This document shows positions 11,175 through 22,636 of a stretch of 64,000 nt of DNA, one piece after another. Within the stretch, counting starts at the first letter, position 1. Each line of letters starts with the position of its first letter. The translations under genes were made by a program, and so were the position numbers. The DNA lies in NCBI RefSeq assembly GCF_036669915.1, contig NC_089319.1, positions 2,224,082 to 2,288,081 on the forward strand, written 5' to 3'. The notes under the pieces were generated by a model. It saw only the letters and a list, made by a program, of their open reading frames with translations, had not been told where the DNA came from and did no database searches. Origin of the DNA: Pocillopora verrucosa (Eukaryota; Cnidaria; Anthozoa; Scleractinia; Pocilloporidae).

Positions 11175-12723
11175 TTTATTCATTCCCAGTAGGGTTTATT
11201 ACAACATATTTGTTCTCATGCTTTTCATTGTTATACTATCGTTCCACGTTCCTTGAAAGCTTTGTAACGCCACTCGATAACAAAAGAAATGACTTCGCTT
11301 TCACAGGCTTTGAAAGCTGATCACGTTTATTTAAGGAATGGTCTTGAGGAGATAAATTAGAATACGTCTAAAATCGTGATAAAAAGTATTATTTTTGCAT
11401 TTTGGCGTCGGTAGGGCATAGTGACAGAAAGATAGAATTTGGCTACGAGATTGCCTGCAGAGAAAGTGACGCATTCAACGAGAAACGACGAAATATTTTT
11501 ACCTCCCCTCGCTTTACATCTCACCAGTTTCTAAACACATTGACTCACACATCTTCTTGTTATTTGATATATTTCAGATTACCGTTTTTGGTTCTTGGAT
11601 ATTCTCGGTGATTTTTAACTTACCTCTCCTTCTTGTCGGTACCTATGAGAAGTAACATACCAAAACCACAAACACCACTGTGTATAAAGCTGGCCCCATA
11701 AGTGGATGTCCTCGACATATGGTTTTGCATGGTTGTTGCTGTCCGTTGCGGCTGTTGGTTTGATGATTTCTCTTTACACTCAAGTCGTGTTCCACCTGTG
11801 GTTCAAACCAAGTGATGGCTTTCCTTTAAGCTGTAAACAACAAGTGCGTGCTTAAGTCAACATTTCTCTTACTTAATTATCCATGGCATGAAACAGTTTT
11901 TTGTCGAGTGCCGAAAGTAGTGCAGGATCAAAGCTACTTCAGAATAATATTTGTAGGTTTTTTCTCATTTAATATCAAGAATTCATCACTCAAGTTCCTC
12001 TCAGAGTATACTAGCATGAAAAACTTTTCGAATCGAGGTTCTTAAAAATCAATTGCCCATTAGTTATTGCCCTGGCCTAGACAAGAGTTCAGAACTGTTT
12101 TTCCTTCCTCTATGCCATTACCTTTCATGGAATTGAAGATTATAAAATTTGTTTTAGCATGACAAGGAGGGATTTCGCGTCATAAAGTCATGTAAATTTA
12201 GGGCATTACGGCAGTTGATGATTACGTCCAATCTGCAGACTAAAGGAACCTAAATGGAAATCGTCGGGAAAAAGCGGAGTTTATTTAGATTAGGAACACT
12301 CCCATCGATCACATGTTTATTTGCTTTGACTTTTGCTAAGAAAGAAGCCTTGGTGAGAAATCAAGGACTTGATTTTGCATTTACCAGAATTTCCTTTTTT
12401 TTATTAATTACAGGGTGTGTTGAGGGTTCGGAAACGGGTCACCTTGATGGTAATAACAGTCAGTGTCATTTTTGCAATTTGCTGGGGAGCAGAGTCAATT
12501 GAATACATCCTAAGGAATATGACCTCCCTCAACATCCGGTTTGTGCACATTGCCATTGTTGACATGATGGTGTTGTTCAATGCAGCCGTCAACCCTTTCG
12601 TTTACACCCTAATGAGCCATCAGTTCAGACAAAAAATCAGGGGAGTGATCTGCTGCCCAAGTGCTTCTGTAGCACCCAAGCCAAAGCTGCTAAGGAAAAT
12701 AAGGGTATAGAGACCAGGTTATA
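10425..12723 (+). pseudogene. GPCR pseudogene psi-R3
   Basis: All four exon equivalents are recognisable: exon 1 10425-10543 (intact, acceptor ending 10399), exon 2 from 10704, exon 3 11578-11843, exon 4 from 12414. Exon 2 reads through ERYYSVVYPS and then hits TAA inside a MITE; its last dozen codons and donor are gone. Exon 3 has an in-frame TAA at 11653-11655, a frameshift and a second TAA just after the ECL2 cysteine, although its TM4 (GSWIFS) and TM5 are clear. Exon 4 keeps TM6 (CWGAES) and NPFVY; a one-base shift near the tail moves the stop from 12721-12723 to 12708-12710. Several independent lesions make it non-functional as a full receptor; exon 1 plus exon 2 could at most give a TM1-TM3 stub. 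Confidence 0.9.
10942..11183. mobile_element. Fold-back MITE copy 1, inside psi-R3 exon 2
   Basis: A near-perfect long palindrome: left arm GTAATTTAGTGTTAAC... to GACGTTTCGAGCGTTAGCCC, a short loop with CGTCTGACGAAG-like sequence, then the inverse arm ending in GTTAACACTAAATTAC plus a one-sided extension (CTCCCACCGACGCAGCACC...). It is flanked by a 10-base direct repeat TCCCAGTAGG (10932-10941 and 11184-11193), which looks like a target-site duplication. Other copies: 18750, 24412, 38660. Confidence 0.85.
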
Positions 12724-15008
12724 GTCGTTAACATACCTGATTTCATCTGTTATCAAAATAGAGCATAATTTCACTTTCTATTTAGGAATAGAGAGGTTAT
12801 GTGGCTAAATGCCCGGCAGCCACGCACGGTTTTAAATAAACTGTAGTTCCTTCAAACTTGTAAATAATATTAGACGTTAGTTTTAGAAATGTCAAGCGAT
12901 TCCAAAAACTAATTTTTCTTTGAGTGGACAAATTCTCCGAGCTTGTGCATCCTATAATATCGCTCGGTTGTCGCCACTTAGAAATTCCTAGCATGTGGTT
13001 ACACTGCCGGTTACGGTCTTAATGGACTATATGACCAGCAGTAAGAAATTTTTACAAAAATGCCACCGAAAACTCCATACAAATGAAACTTATTGAGTAT
13101 ATTCGATGTTTGTTTAGAAATGCCAAGTGATTAATTCCAAGAATTGTGTTGGTTTTTCCAGCGGTCAGCGTACCATACTAAAACACATATGCCATAAAGT
13201 CTGGGAGGTCACTTTGGTTGCGTATAGAATGTTGCCTTTGACTCCTTTCTTGAGTGATATAAAGGGCTACCTACGTCAGAACAGCTTCAAGTTCGGTAAA
13301 TGTGGAGAGAAGACAATGCAGAAAACCTAAATAAACCTGTTTAGAAAATTCGGTGTTTGTTTAGATATCCCAAGTGATTCTAAATACTTCTTTGTTCTTT
13401 GGTGGTCAAATTTTCCTTTCCAAGCCTATAAAACCGAAAAATCGCTTGTTTGTCGACACTTGAACAGACCACCGAGCACGGTGTGTCATATTTGAAGTAA
13501 AACGCTTCGAAACCCTTCAATGAAATTTTGAGAGATATCAATTTCTAACTGTCGGGCATTCAGTCTATTTAAGACCTTACTCGATTGCCGGGCATTTAGC
13601 TTCAGTGATATCATTTTGTAAAATGAACGAACGGAGACTTACATTTGGTGGTGTTCATTTATTCAGGAATACTCTCAATGCCTAGATGACTCGTGAAATG
13701 TACGTCTATCTAGATGTCAGCTTGAAAATTAGGTGGATTCGATCGATAAGTTTGACTCATTTGCCCCAATATTGTACTTTTTAAAATGGGTCAGGGACAG
13801 TGGCATTGCAAAAATATTACCCCAAAACTGCTTCATCTGCACGAGCACATTCTTTCCAGCACGAACGACACTAAGACGTAATCAAAACAATAAAATGGCG
13901 AAAACAAACATTTTCAAAGTGCGTAATTTTACGAAACTAGATTAAGGAGGGTTCAAATTATACATTTATCTTAGATATAACTACAATTTACTCAACTTTA
14001 TTTAAATTTTACAAATATTTCATTCTTATTTATCTGCTTTACTTTTAGTGTTGTCCTTATATACGCTTTACTCATTATCATATCTAAATAAAGGTTTTTA
14101 GTTACCTAATAATTGACTGTGATGCGATAATTGGGATTTGGAAATTTCAATTGGAAAAAATCTATCACCCAGCAGCACAGACGCTCCAAGTTTATACTCA
14201 GTTTGACGCTCTAGCAGTTGCAATAACGCCACATACATGAACCACGACCATGATGGAATTTTTGTTTAAAATCCGTTACAAAATATCTGTCCATTTGGAA
14301 TTGAGACCTAATTATGAAAGGAAGGTTTCGAAATCCCCATTTGGAAATCAATTTCTATGACTAAAACTTCTTCCCCAAAGGTTTCTTTCCACTAAACTTA
14401 AAATGCGATAAGGTATAGTGCAAGGAAGGATCGGCCATGCAGATAATGACCTGAAAAGCAATTCTTTGGAAAAGCTGTTCCCGGTTTCGTATTCAATAGT
14501 TTTATCCTGAGTTACAAAAAATAAGGTGACATTCTTTTTGTAATTATTCTGTTGTAGTCAGGGCCAGAACAGTGCCATTCTATAATAATATATCCAATTT
14601 TTCGCCAAGGTACACAATTAAGTTCTTTAATCATTCCCTTGCCGTGACGAAAAAATAATGTTGAAAATAATCAGCCCTCCAGAATCCAAAAAGTCAAAAC
14701 TCTTTCCCTCGGTGGTGACTATTTGATAGGAGATATTCCTCCGACAGGAGACCTAAGAAAACTTTAGAACGAAACACTCTGGTATATAACATGATTTAGA
14801 ACATGATATTCACAGTCTTCTTTACTCAATTACATCTACAGTACATTTCCTTGTGTTTCTTGGAAATCAAACTAGGAATTCGAGGGAACATGAGGGAAAC
14901 TAGCCAACCGGAATCAAGCACTGCTAGCGTTTTAGCCTAGAATGCTCTCCTTAAAATAGGACAGCAGAGCTCTGAGTGTTTTACTTTTTAGCATAACGTC
15001 TTTTTCCT
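12724..15008. other. Spacer between psi-R3 and R4
   Basis: No gene recognised; the ORFs here show no motif or splice logic. Diverged copies of the TGTCAAGCGATT repeat occur at 12887, 13115 and 13365. The stretch 14200-14340 matches the R2 3' flank (7110-7240). The strand of the array switches across this interval: psi-R3 and R4 point toward each other. Confidence 0.5.
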
Positions 15009-16938
15009 TCAAGGAAAATTTGAATGCGATAAATACTGGGTGGCGATGTTGTTGGTTGGTTGTTTGTTAAGTTGAATCATTTTGAGGTTTTCAGCGGCAT
15101 GAATTCGTGCCATCGTGGGATTGTCACAGATGAACATCCGTTTTATCTTTTCCTTGAACTGATGATTCATGAGAGCGAATATAAACGGGTTAAGTGCCGA
15201 ATTAAACACAACCATTGTGTCAGCTATAGCCACGTGAAGAGAACTGATGTCAAGAGATGTATATGCTCTCAAGAAAAATTCTACTGATTCTGTTCCCCAG
15301 CAAATTCCAAAGAGAAAACTAACCGTAACTACCATAAAGGTAGCACGTTTGCGGCTCTTCATGACGCCCTGCGTTAAAAAAAAGTGAATAATGGAATCAA
15401 ATAAGGGACGATGCAATATTTGTGGCGACACATTCGTAGCAGGAGGAGATCTAACACATAGGACCTCGGACTATCACATAGCTGCCGTGCGGGAATATGA
15501 GTCCGTGCTGCTCTCTCCCCCCCCCCCCCCCCCCTGCCCCCCGGCGCTTACTAGGAGAAATCATTCGACGGCTAAGTGCTTTGGTTGGGGATCATTGTAA
15601 GGAGAACTTTGAATTAAGTGGCTCATAAGAAGTAACAAGCCGGGTGATACTCAGGGGCAGGAAACGTTAAGATTCTCGCCATGGGGAGGCTTTGGGCTTT
15701 GGGCTTTGGGCTTTGGGCTTTGGGCTTTGGGCTTTGGGCTTTGGGCTTCGGGCTTTGGACCCAAAGAAACACGCATATACAAAATTATTTTTTTTAGTGA
15801 GCGCTTACCTTCTGTATGTTGGTTGGTGAATTGTCCTGTTTGCACCACAAAGCGTTCACAACTCTGGTGTATAAGGCAACCATTAACGCCAAAGTAATTA
15901 TTACTAAGACTAACCAAACCGAACTATAAGCCTTAGCCATCCAATCCTCAGGCCACAGTTGTTCACAAGAATTGCCCTTCCTATTTCTTACCAGAAATAA
16001 AGGGGTGGTAAGAATTAAAGAGAATGTCCAAGAACACGGGATAATTAGCTGTGTAAAAAGTAAGATATTGAAGTCAGCATATCACAAAGCTACATTAGCT
16101 ATCGTTGAAGATATTGGTTCAGTCCAATTGAGATGTTTAGAAACTACCTTCTTAAAAACATATCAGAAATCCCCCTGCACTTACATGTGATTAAATCGAA
16201 AGATTATTATCGTTGATCTGTTATCTGTTATCTGACTCACCTTCAGTCTACGCTTGCTAAGTTTTCTTTGACTTTCAAAGGGATGTACGACTGCGTAATA
16301 ACGTTCTATGGCGATTATGACGAGGGTGACAATAGATGACGCACCTCCTATCCATGCCACATTTCCACCAGTCACTAATTTGCATAACACGGAACCAGTA
16401 GTGCCATCTGGATGATCTAAAGCGAGGCTGAATATTACTGTTGGCGCCAGAAAAGTCGCAAACATGATATCTGCCACAGCCAGATTCACTAGCAGGTAAT
16501 TTATGGGAGTCCTTCAGAATCAACAAAACATTGAATAAGTACTTTATAATTTATTGCTGACATCTGCTTAGGTCTTAAAAAATAATAAAGGGTATCAATT
16601 ATGTCGTTTTATGCATAGTCGAGCACGTATGCAAAAACTCAAAGATTTCCAAGCGGAAGTTGAGTTCTCTTCGCCCGTCTTAAATCCCGGCCTTCTAAAT
16701 AATCTTGGACTCTAAAACTACCAACGGCGATTAATTGCAATGACTTATCTTCCATTTGTAGAACGAAAAAGATCTTCATACGTAACAACTTATCTTAAAA
16801 CTGAAAATGTGGTTTCTACTAGTGTTGGTACCTCATATCTCTGTGCTTTTTCACAATCCAACAGACAAGTGAATTCCCCACAATGTCTGCAGTGACGAGT
16901 ATGACGATTATAATTGTCAGGGCAATTGATTCAGGCAT
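15009..16938 (-). CDS. Class A GPCR, receptor R4 (diverged member)
   Basis: Minus-strand coding exons 16938-16832, 16511-16241, 16048-15809 and 15368-15009 join in frame to 325 residues, all introns GT-AG. TM1 has VGNSLVC; TM2 LAVADIMF; TM3 VLCK then ERYYAVV; TM4 CSWTFS; the ECL2 cysteine is in NSCEQLW; TM6 GICWGTES; TM7 NPFIF instead of NPxxY. The ICL2/ICL3 sequence and the 60-residue tail (ends SHSNFP) differ from the other paralogues, so this is an older branch. An upstream in-frame ATG at 17082 exists, but an acceptor (CCTACCAG ending 16970) falls between the two, so I place the start at 16938. Intact; plasma membrane; ligand unknown. Confidence 0.93.
15516..15543. repeat. Poly-C tract
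   Basis: A run of about 18 C plus further C clusters within R4 intron 3. Simple sequence, likely length-variable. Confidence 0.85.
15688..15758. repeat. (GGGCTTT)n heptamer microsatellite
   Basis: About nine uninterrupted or nearly uninterrupted GGGCTTT units in R4 intron 3, within 60 bases of the exon-3 donor. Translating it on the minus strand gives a spurious SPKPKAQ-repeat ORF, which is not a gene. Confidence 0.9.
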
Positions 16939-17569
16939 TTTCTCGAGATGAGCTGTGAGACAATTCAACCTGGTAGGAAAAAGCCACAGAAACACTTTTG
17001 ATCTACAAGTGAATATATCTTCAGGGTATAGAAGGTCAGCACATTGGGATAAGCGTACCGCGATTCTGATACGTAGTTTCAAAAAACATAGATTAGAAGT
17101 GATTGATAGATTGCCAATGTATAAATCATTCTTTATTCATGCTCTTCTGACTTGATAATTTCTCAGAAAATTATCATTAATTAGATTAATCATGATTTTC
17201 TGAAAAATTATCAAATCAGTTTCCGGATGAAAATCAAATCCCTTGAAAATTCGTATCCAAAGACATGAATACCAAAATGTTTAGCGTGATTCTATAATAA
17301 TGGCTTAACTAAGAGTCTCTCGATGTCACTTTACTGCAAAAAGTAATCTCCACCTTGTTTAAATGGCATGTTTTAAAGGGGGCATTGGTTCTACAAGAAA
17401 CCACAAAACCGCACAAAAAAACAGCCAAAACCGGAAAACCCGCAGCAGATCAAAACCTGAAACCGCATACAAAACCGCCATTTTCTCAAGAGGTTTGAAG
17501 TAGGAAAACTTGCACAGATTTTTTAGAAAGCTCCCCTTTAACTCTGAAAATTTCCATAGAGAAACCAGA

Positions 17570-17613
17570 TAGATAGATAGATAGATAGATAGATAGGTAG
17601 ATAGATAGATAGT
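17570..17613. repeat. (GATA)n microsatellite
   Basis: About eleven GATA units with one GGTA interruption. Confidence 0.95.
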
Positions 17614-18749
17614 TTTATTAAAATTACCCTTGCAGCTCGAGGGCTGAATTACGACAATTTTTACAAATGTAATCATGACTTAACATTTATTGATTTATTG
17701 AGATTTCATCGGAAGATTTGACTGTAAAATGTCTACCGTCCTAACATGCAAAGGCAACGATGAAACTAAACGGCGGAGTTTACAATATTAAAACAAAGTA
17801 AAATCAAGATGGGCTCTGGTACAATGAATTAAAAACCCATGCAGAAAATGAACATTCACGATTGGGAAATGGGAAAACCGCAAACTAAATAGGACATCAC
17901 ATCTGAAAAACCGCTTGTATCTCTTCCGAAAACTGGAAACCAAATGTCCCACAAAGGAAAAACCAATAGAGACACCAAAACCAAAAAACCTAATTTTTTT
18001 CAGCACAAAAACAAAAAAATCGATAAAAGAAATAGCCAAAAACCCAAAACCGAAAATCCCAACGTCCCCCTCTTTAAATGGTATTGATTCATGACCCTTG
18101 AACTCTGACGTTGGAGCCATATGGAAACAGCTTAAGTTTGATGAGGCCATTAATTAAAGAGAGCATCACTTGAATTTTCAAAAAGACGCGTACTGGATTT
18201 GAGTTAAGATAGCAACCAGCCGGATTCTCTGTGACCTTTGTGTTCAGACAGATACAAGACAGAGAAAGGGAGAGAAAAAAATAAAAACAACAGCTATAAG
18301 AGCTGAAACATTGGTGTTTATCGGAAGATGAAAAATTTGAAAAGTGAAATTTTCAAGAAAGTGCACTTTGACAAGTTCCGTGTTATATTTAAATTTATTA
18401 GTCTGGCGTGAGGAAATCCATTAACACTTAAGAACGCTTTCATTTCCCCTGGGTCATGTTCAGTACCCTCTAAATATTCAAGACATAAACTCGTGATTAA
18501 AATAGTAAATAGCCTTACCTCAGCTTAATGAACTGGATGAATGCTCTTTTACTGCATCATAAGAAACTGTCCGCTTGAGTCTATAAATGTACTCTATAGC
18601 CCTTAAATGTCGCTCTTAATAAGCTCCTGTTATTATACCCGCATACCACATAGATTCTCTATGTCACATTCAGAAAGGTAAATCCAACAAATCGGTGGTA
18701 GTAAGGTCCTAAATTCGATAGGAGGCAAACTTTGTTAAACTTGAATAGA

Positions 18750-18756
18750 GGGGCTA

Positions 18757-18788
<32 letters not shown>

Positions 18789-18936
18789 AGAAGAGTATAG
18801 CAGGTAATTTAGTGTTAACATCTGAGTTGAAACCGTAAATTGGACACCGTAAAGAGTAAAAAAAAAAGAAGTTTCGAACGTTAGCCCTTCGTCTATCGCT
18901 CTGACGAAGGGCTAACGCTCGAAACGTCAGCTTTTT
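18750..18936. mobile_element. Fold-back MITE copy 2 (right end missing)
   Basis: Begins GGGGCTAAGTTTCTAAAG and keeps the full left extension and left arm (GTAATTTAGTGTTAAC...). It crosses the loop with GACGAAGGGCTAACGCTCGAAACG, then stops after CGTCAGCTTTTT, so the distal right arm is lost. Confidence 0.8.
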
Positions 18937-19597
18937 GTTGAACTTACATGTATTGCAAGAGTGCTTGGCATGCACGCATTTACGACACAGAATTTGGCCT
19001 AAATAGTGAGATGAAAGCGCTCTTAACCCCAAAATATGGATGTAAACTACAGTCAAGTAATGGGGAATTCGTCGTGTTATCGTTCGTCATGCTGTACGTG
19101 TAAACCCACCTTAGAAAACCATTGTCCAAGTAATCATTTTTTGCCCGAGGACAAGACTTTCAGCCGTCGTTGATGCTAAGATTCTGACTTAGACGGGCTG
19201 CCCAGTCTTGCTATGACTCAGAACATGTTCACGAACCTCGAGAAACTACCAGTTTGGGGGAGTTATGGTAAAAGTCACGTTTTCTACATCAGATATTGGG
19301 TGTTAGGCAGTAGACGTCAAATTAATAAAGGTTTATTCAGATGTTTACATCAAGATAACTGTCAAGGTAATGTTTCACTATGTCAATATTTCGAAATATT
19401 ACGGAAATGCGATGACCTTGGGGTGTTGGTAAGTGATCAAGACAATTTTGGCATCGGTAACTCATCCTTTATTTCTCTATGTGACAAGTAACCATTCTTT
19501 ACCTTTTTAAGAGAATGCACAGTTCAAAATTTATTTCAACTTTGGTAAGCCGATTAGACAAAGCACTTCAAATGTTCTCGTTCAAATAGCATTCTTA

Positions 19598-19818
19598 TTA
19601 GTGCTTTTGCGAAGAAGGTTTCAAAATTTGATGCAAGCTACGTTCATGTCGTTGAAGTGGCTCGGTTGCAACCACAGGCTTGGTTGCATTTTCTGATAAT
19701 ATAAGGGCTATTAATGTTTTTCCCATTCGTTTCAGTGGTGCTGTAGCAGTACTTGCGCAGCAAATCACTCCCCTAATATTTTCTCTGAATTGATGGTCCA
19801 GTAAGGTATACACTGACT
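19598..19818 (-). pseudogene. GPCR exon-4 fragment psi-R5
   Basis: The minus strand reads SVYTLLDHQFRENIRGVICC, the end of TM7, helix 8 and palmitoylation-site region of the family (compare FVYALLNHQFRQKIRGVICC). A diverged tail follows, with a stop at 19598. Everything upstream (TM6, most of TM7, exons 1-3) is absent, and the match ends abruptly near 19818. A truncated relic with no promoter or splice acceptor. Confidence 0.8.
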
Positions 19819-22636
19819 TTTTTACACTGTACTTTTTTGAAGCACTTTAACTTACCAGATCACATTACGCTCGCTGACGTTTAGCCCACGGGCGTGCTAT
19901 TATTAGCAGTGCGGCACGAGCGGCGAGGCTCACGAGATTCGAGCGTGCGAGAGGTGTTGTTGAGGTCTAGAACATGAAAGAGAGCATGCATGCGAGGATG
20001 CCATTATTTTCCGAAAACAGTGCATAAAAACATTATTGCGGGCGACCAGCGGAGCCCGCAATCCCAATCTCAACATTGGTTACAAACGCATGCGCGGCAG
20101 TTATATAACCTTGCAGTGACTCGAATTTAGCAAAAAAAGTCGTCCTTCCAAATATTTGTCCCTAGGGACACTAAGAACCAATGAAATGAAAGGACGTAAT
20201 TTGAGCATAGGCGCTATGACCACGCGAGACAAACACGAAGCAGCAGTAATTTGAGCACAGGCGCTCTGACCGCTAGAAACCAACACCAAGCAGAAGACAA
20301 TTCTCACCAAAGCATAGCTGTTTCACGTTCCATAGTCAATGATCTTTAATGTAGTTGAAGGGCTCAAATAATATGTAAATTTCGCCTTCTTGAAGCTAAG
20401 AATGTCAAGAATCACGTGCAGTTCATGCAGAAGTGGCGGTCCATAAATTGGAATGCACACAACACAATTTTATCACGTGGACGACGTCTATTTCGTCGAA
20501 GAATCACGTGCAGCTCATGCATAGCTGGCGCGCCGTCCAATCAAAATCGAGCGTGTGAACTTGTGATCGGAACGTTTCCTGTTCGTGTCTGTTGTTGTCG
20601 GGTATCGAAATCTTCCTTGACTCAATCAATATGTCCATTTTATAATCAACAGTGTTTTTATTTACAACGTGAAAAAAACAACCATTTTGTCAAACCCAAC
20701 ACAAAATAGAACTGGTGTATAATCAAACTGGTGTTACTGTTTCACAAGGTCAGTAAAACCACTCTTAGGTCCCTTTGTCTCGTTTATGGGAAAACAATCA
20801 CCCACACTATGCAACCCTTTATTGCGCTGCAAATATAAATGCCCAAAATGGAAAAATAACACAACGCCACTGTTTTACATTGAAATCGTTAACATCAGTG
20901 AAACAAATCATGCATAGCCCTCGCACATACTTCCTAACCTGTGGTTATTACTAGTTCTACCAATAATTAGCATAAATAAGGACCTAAATTTTAACTACAT
21001 CATTGTGGTAGTGATGGGAAAAGTCTCGTTCTTTACGTAGAAGAAGTCAAATGATTGATGAAGTTCTTAAATTAAGATAACTGTTAAAGATGCGTCAGGA
21101 TTTAAATTGCATGAAATAACAGATATACGATCGCTAGTAATCCAGTTTCTTTCCTCGTGCTGTTATTAGATGTTCAAATCAAGTTTGACGTCGTCCACTC
21201 GTGCTTTTTTTTATCTTTATTCGTCAATGTAAAAGTTATTTATTCTATCAAGTGTTTCAACGAGTCTTTTATTTTCAAATATTTAATGGTTATCCGGTCA
21301 TAGCCACCCATTGTTTGTATATTGTATGCAAACAATGATATGAATGAGTTGCTATGAAAAGATATCTATATAATGTATATCTCTCATTCAATAGAGTGGA
21401 CTCGTTATATGCCCATGAGTTTGTCAATAAATGATTAAGAGGAGGACAATTAGGAACAGTGGAGAACGCTTGGCTTTTGCCTGGTGCTCAACCATTGGTA
21501 TAAAAATGTGTTTAATTTGCTTCTGAATGGAAACTTAAAATCATATGAAAGGATAAGCATCAGGGCTCGCTTTGAAAATGAAACTAACGGTAATTTGGAA
21601 ATGGCCTATTATTCTTCTCAGTGAAAATCATTAGCATAAAATAAACGGGTTCTACGAATTCACTCTATTAGAAAGGAATAATATGCTCAATTAAAATGTT
21701 TAGCTATGGCAGCTATTAAATCTCTAGAGAGAATTAGAAGGATCGATTAGAACTAAGATTTTGGGATGAAAGTAAGGAACTCCTCAGAGTTTCCTGTCTT
21801 CCATTCCTTTCTCCGTTTTTCTCTTTTTCTTTTTTTTCTTTTTTTTTCTCTCTTTTTTTCCTGCGTTTTGTTTTTTAGACTTGTTTTCATCTGCCTTTTT
21901 GGGAATTTTTTTTTTAATTATAAAACGATATTTGTACTAAGCTCAACTTACAGTAAATATGACTGTTAACAACTTACCTTATTTCACGTTGTTGACAAAC
22001 TTCAGCTTATACTTGTTAAAATATTTTGGCTAAACAACATTAACATCGACCATTCGCATGAAAAAAATTCAGCTTGATGTAAGGCCTGCGAATGCGATGA
22101 TTATGCTATTTCAAAAGCTGCTGCAAGCCGGAATTACGTCCGTTACCGCGCATAATGAATTCTGAATAGAGGAATAGCATACTATTAGCTTATATCTATC
22201 TTCACTCGAGCGTATTTTCGGCTATTGATCTTTTCTTCGGGTGATATATTTTTTCTAGCCTGACATTTTGATTTATCTTATAATCGATAGTGGAATTGCT
22301 GTACCACAGTATGTAAAGGTAAAAATGTACTTTACTGGTAATATTGAAGCTCTAACACTACTCAAGTTTTGTTCAAGTTTTGTTCAGTTTTGTTCAGCTT
22401 TCTTTCTGGAAAAAGATAGCTGGTTGGGCACACATGATTTTCAATTTGACTCCTTCGCATTCAATAATCCATACTGACTGTAAACAAAGATTCCGCGCTC
22501 AAATACAGCTTTGGCTCAGTTTTCTAGTGCATGTAGTCTTCTTCCTCTAAAGAGAATGATTGACCAACTTAAAAACAAGGGAGGACTAAATTACTTTAAT
22601 AGCTTCTGAGCCATGTGTCATCAGCTGCTTAAGAAA
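19819..22636. other. Spacer between psi-R5 and R6, repeats only
   Basis: No gene recognised. Contains a CpG-rich repeat block at 19860-20070 with an 8-base-arm hairpin (20036-20043/20054-20061), a short tandem pair around 20190-20290 (GAGCA(T/C)AGGCGCT), a second pair around 20405-20530 (AATCACGTGCAG(T/C)TCATGC), and a long polypyrimidine tract at 21790-21870. Confidence 0.55.

Larger units (their letters stand above)
16939..19597. other. Spacer upstream of R4: simple repeats and MITE
   Basis: Contains a (GATA) array, A-rich AAAACC-type degenerate repeats at about 17395-17480 and 17940-18060 (which create spurious F-rich minus ORFs), and MITE copy 2. I see no protein gene. Confidence 0.5.

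Noticed and set aside
15651-15917. Minus ORF with repeated SPKPKAQ units
   Set aside because: It is a translation of the GGGCTTT microsatellite running on into the antisense frame of R4 exon 3; the true exon 3 uses another frame with correct splice sites.
16939-17082. N-terminal extension of R4 from the ATG at 17082
   Set aside because: A good splice acceptor ends at 16970, and all paralogues start a few residues before TM1, so this stretch is intron.
17359-18150. Two minus ORFs of 105 and 120 codons rich in Phe, Tyr and Ser
   Set aside because: They come from the GATA microsatellite and A-rich AAAACC-type repeats; no start context, domain or splice signals.
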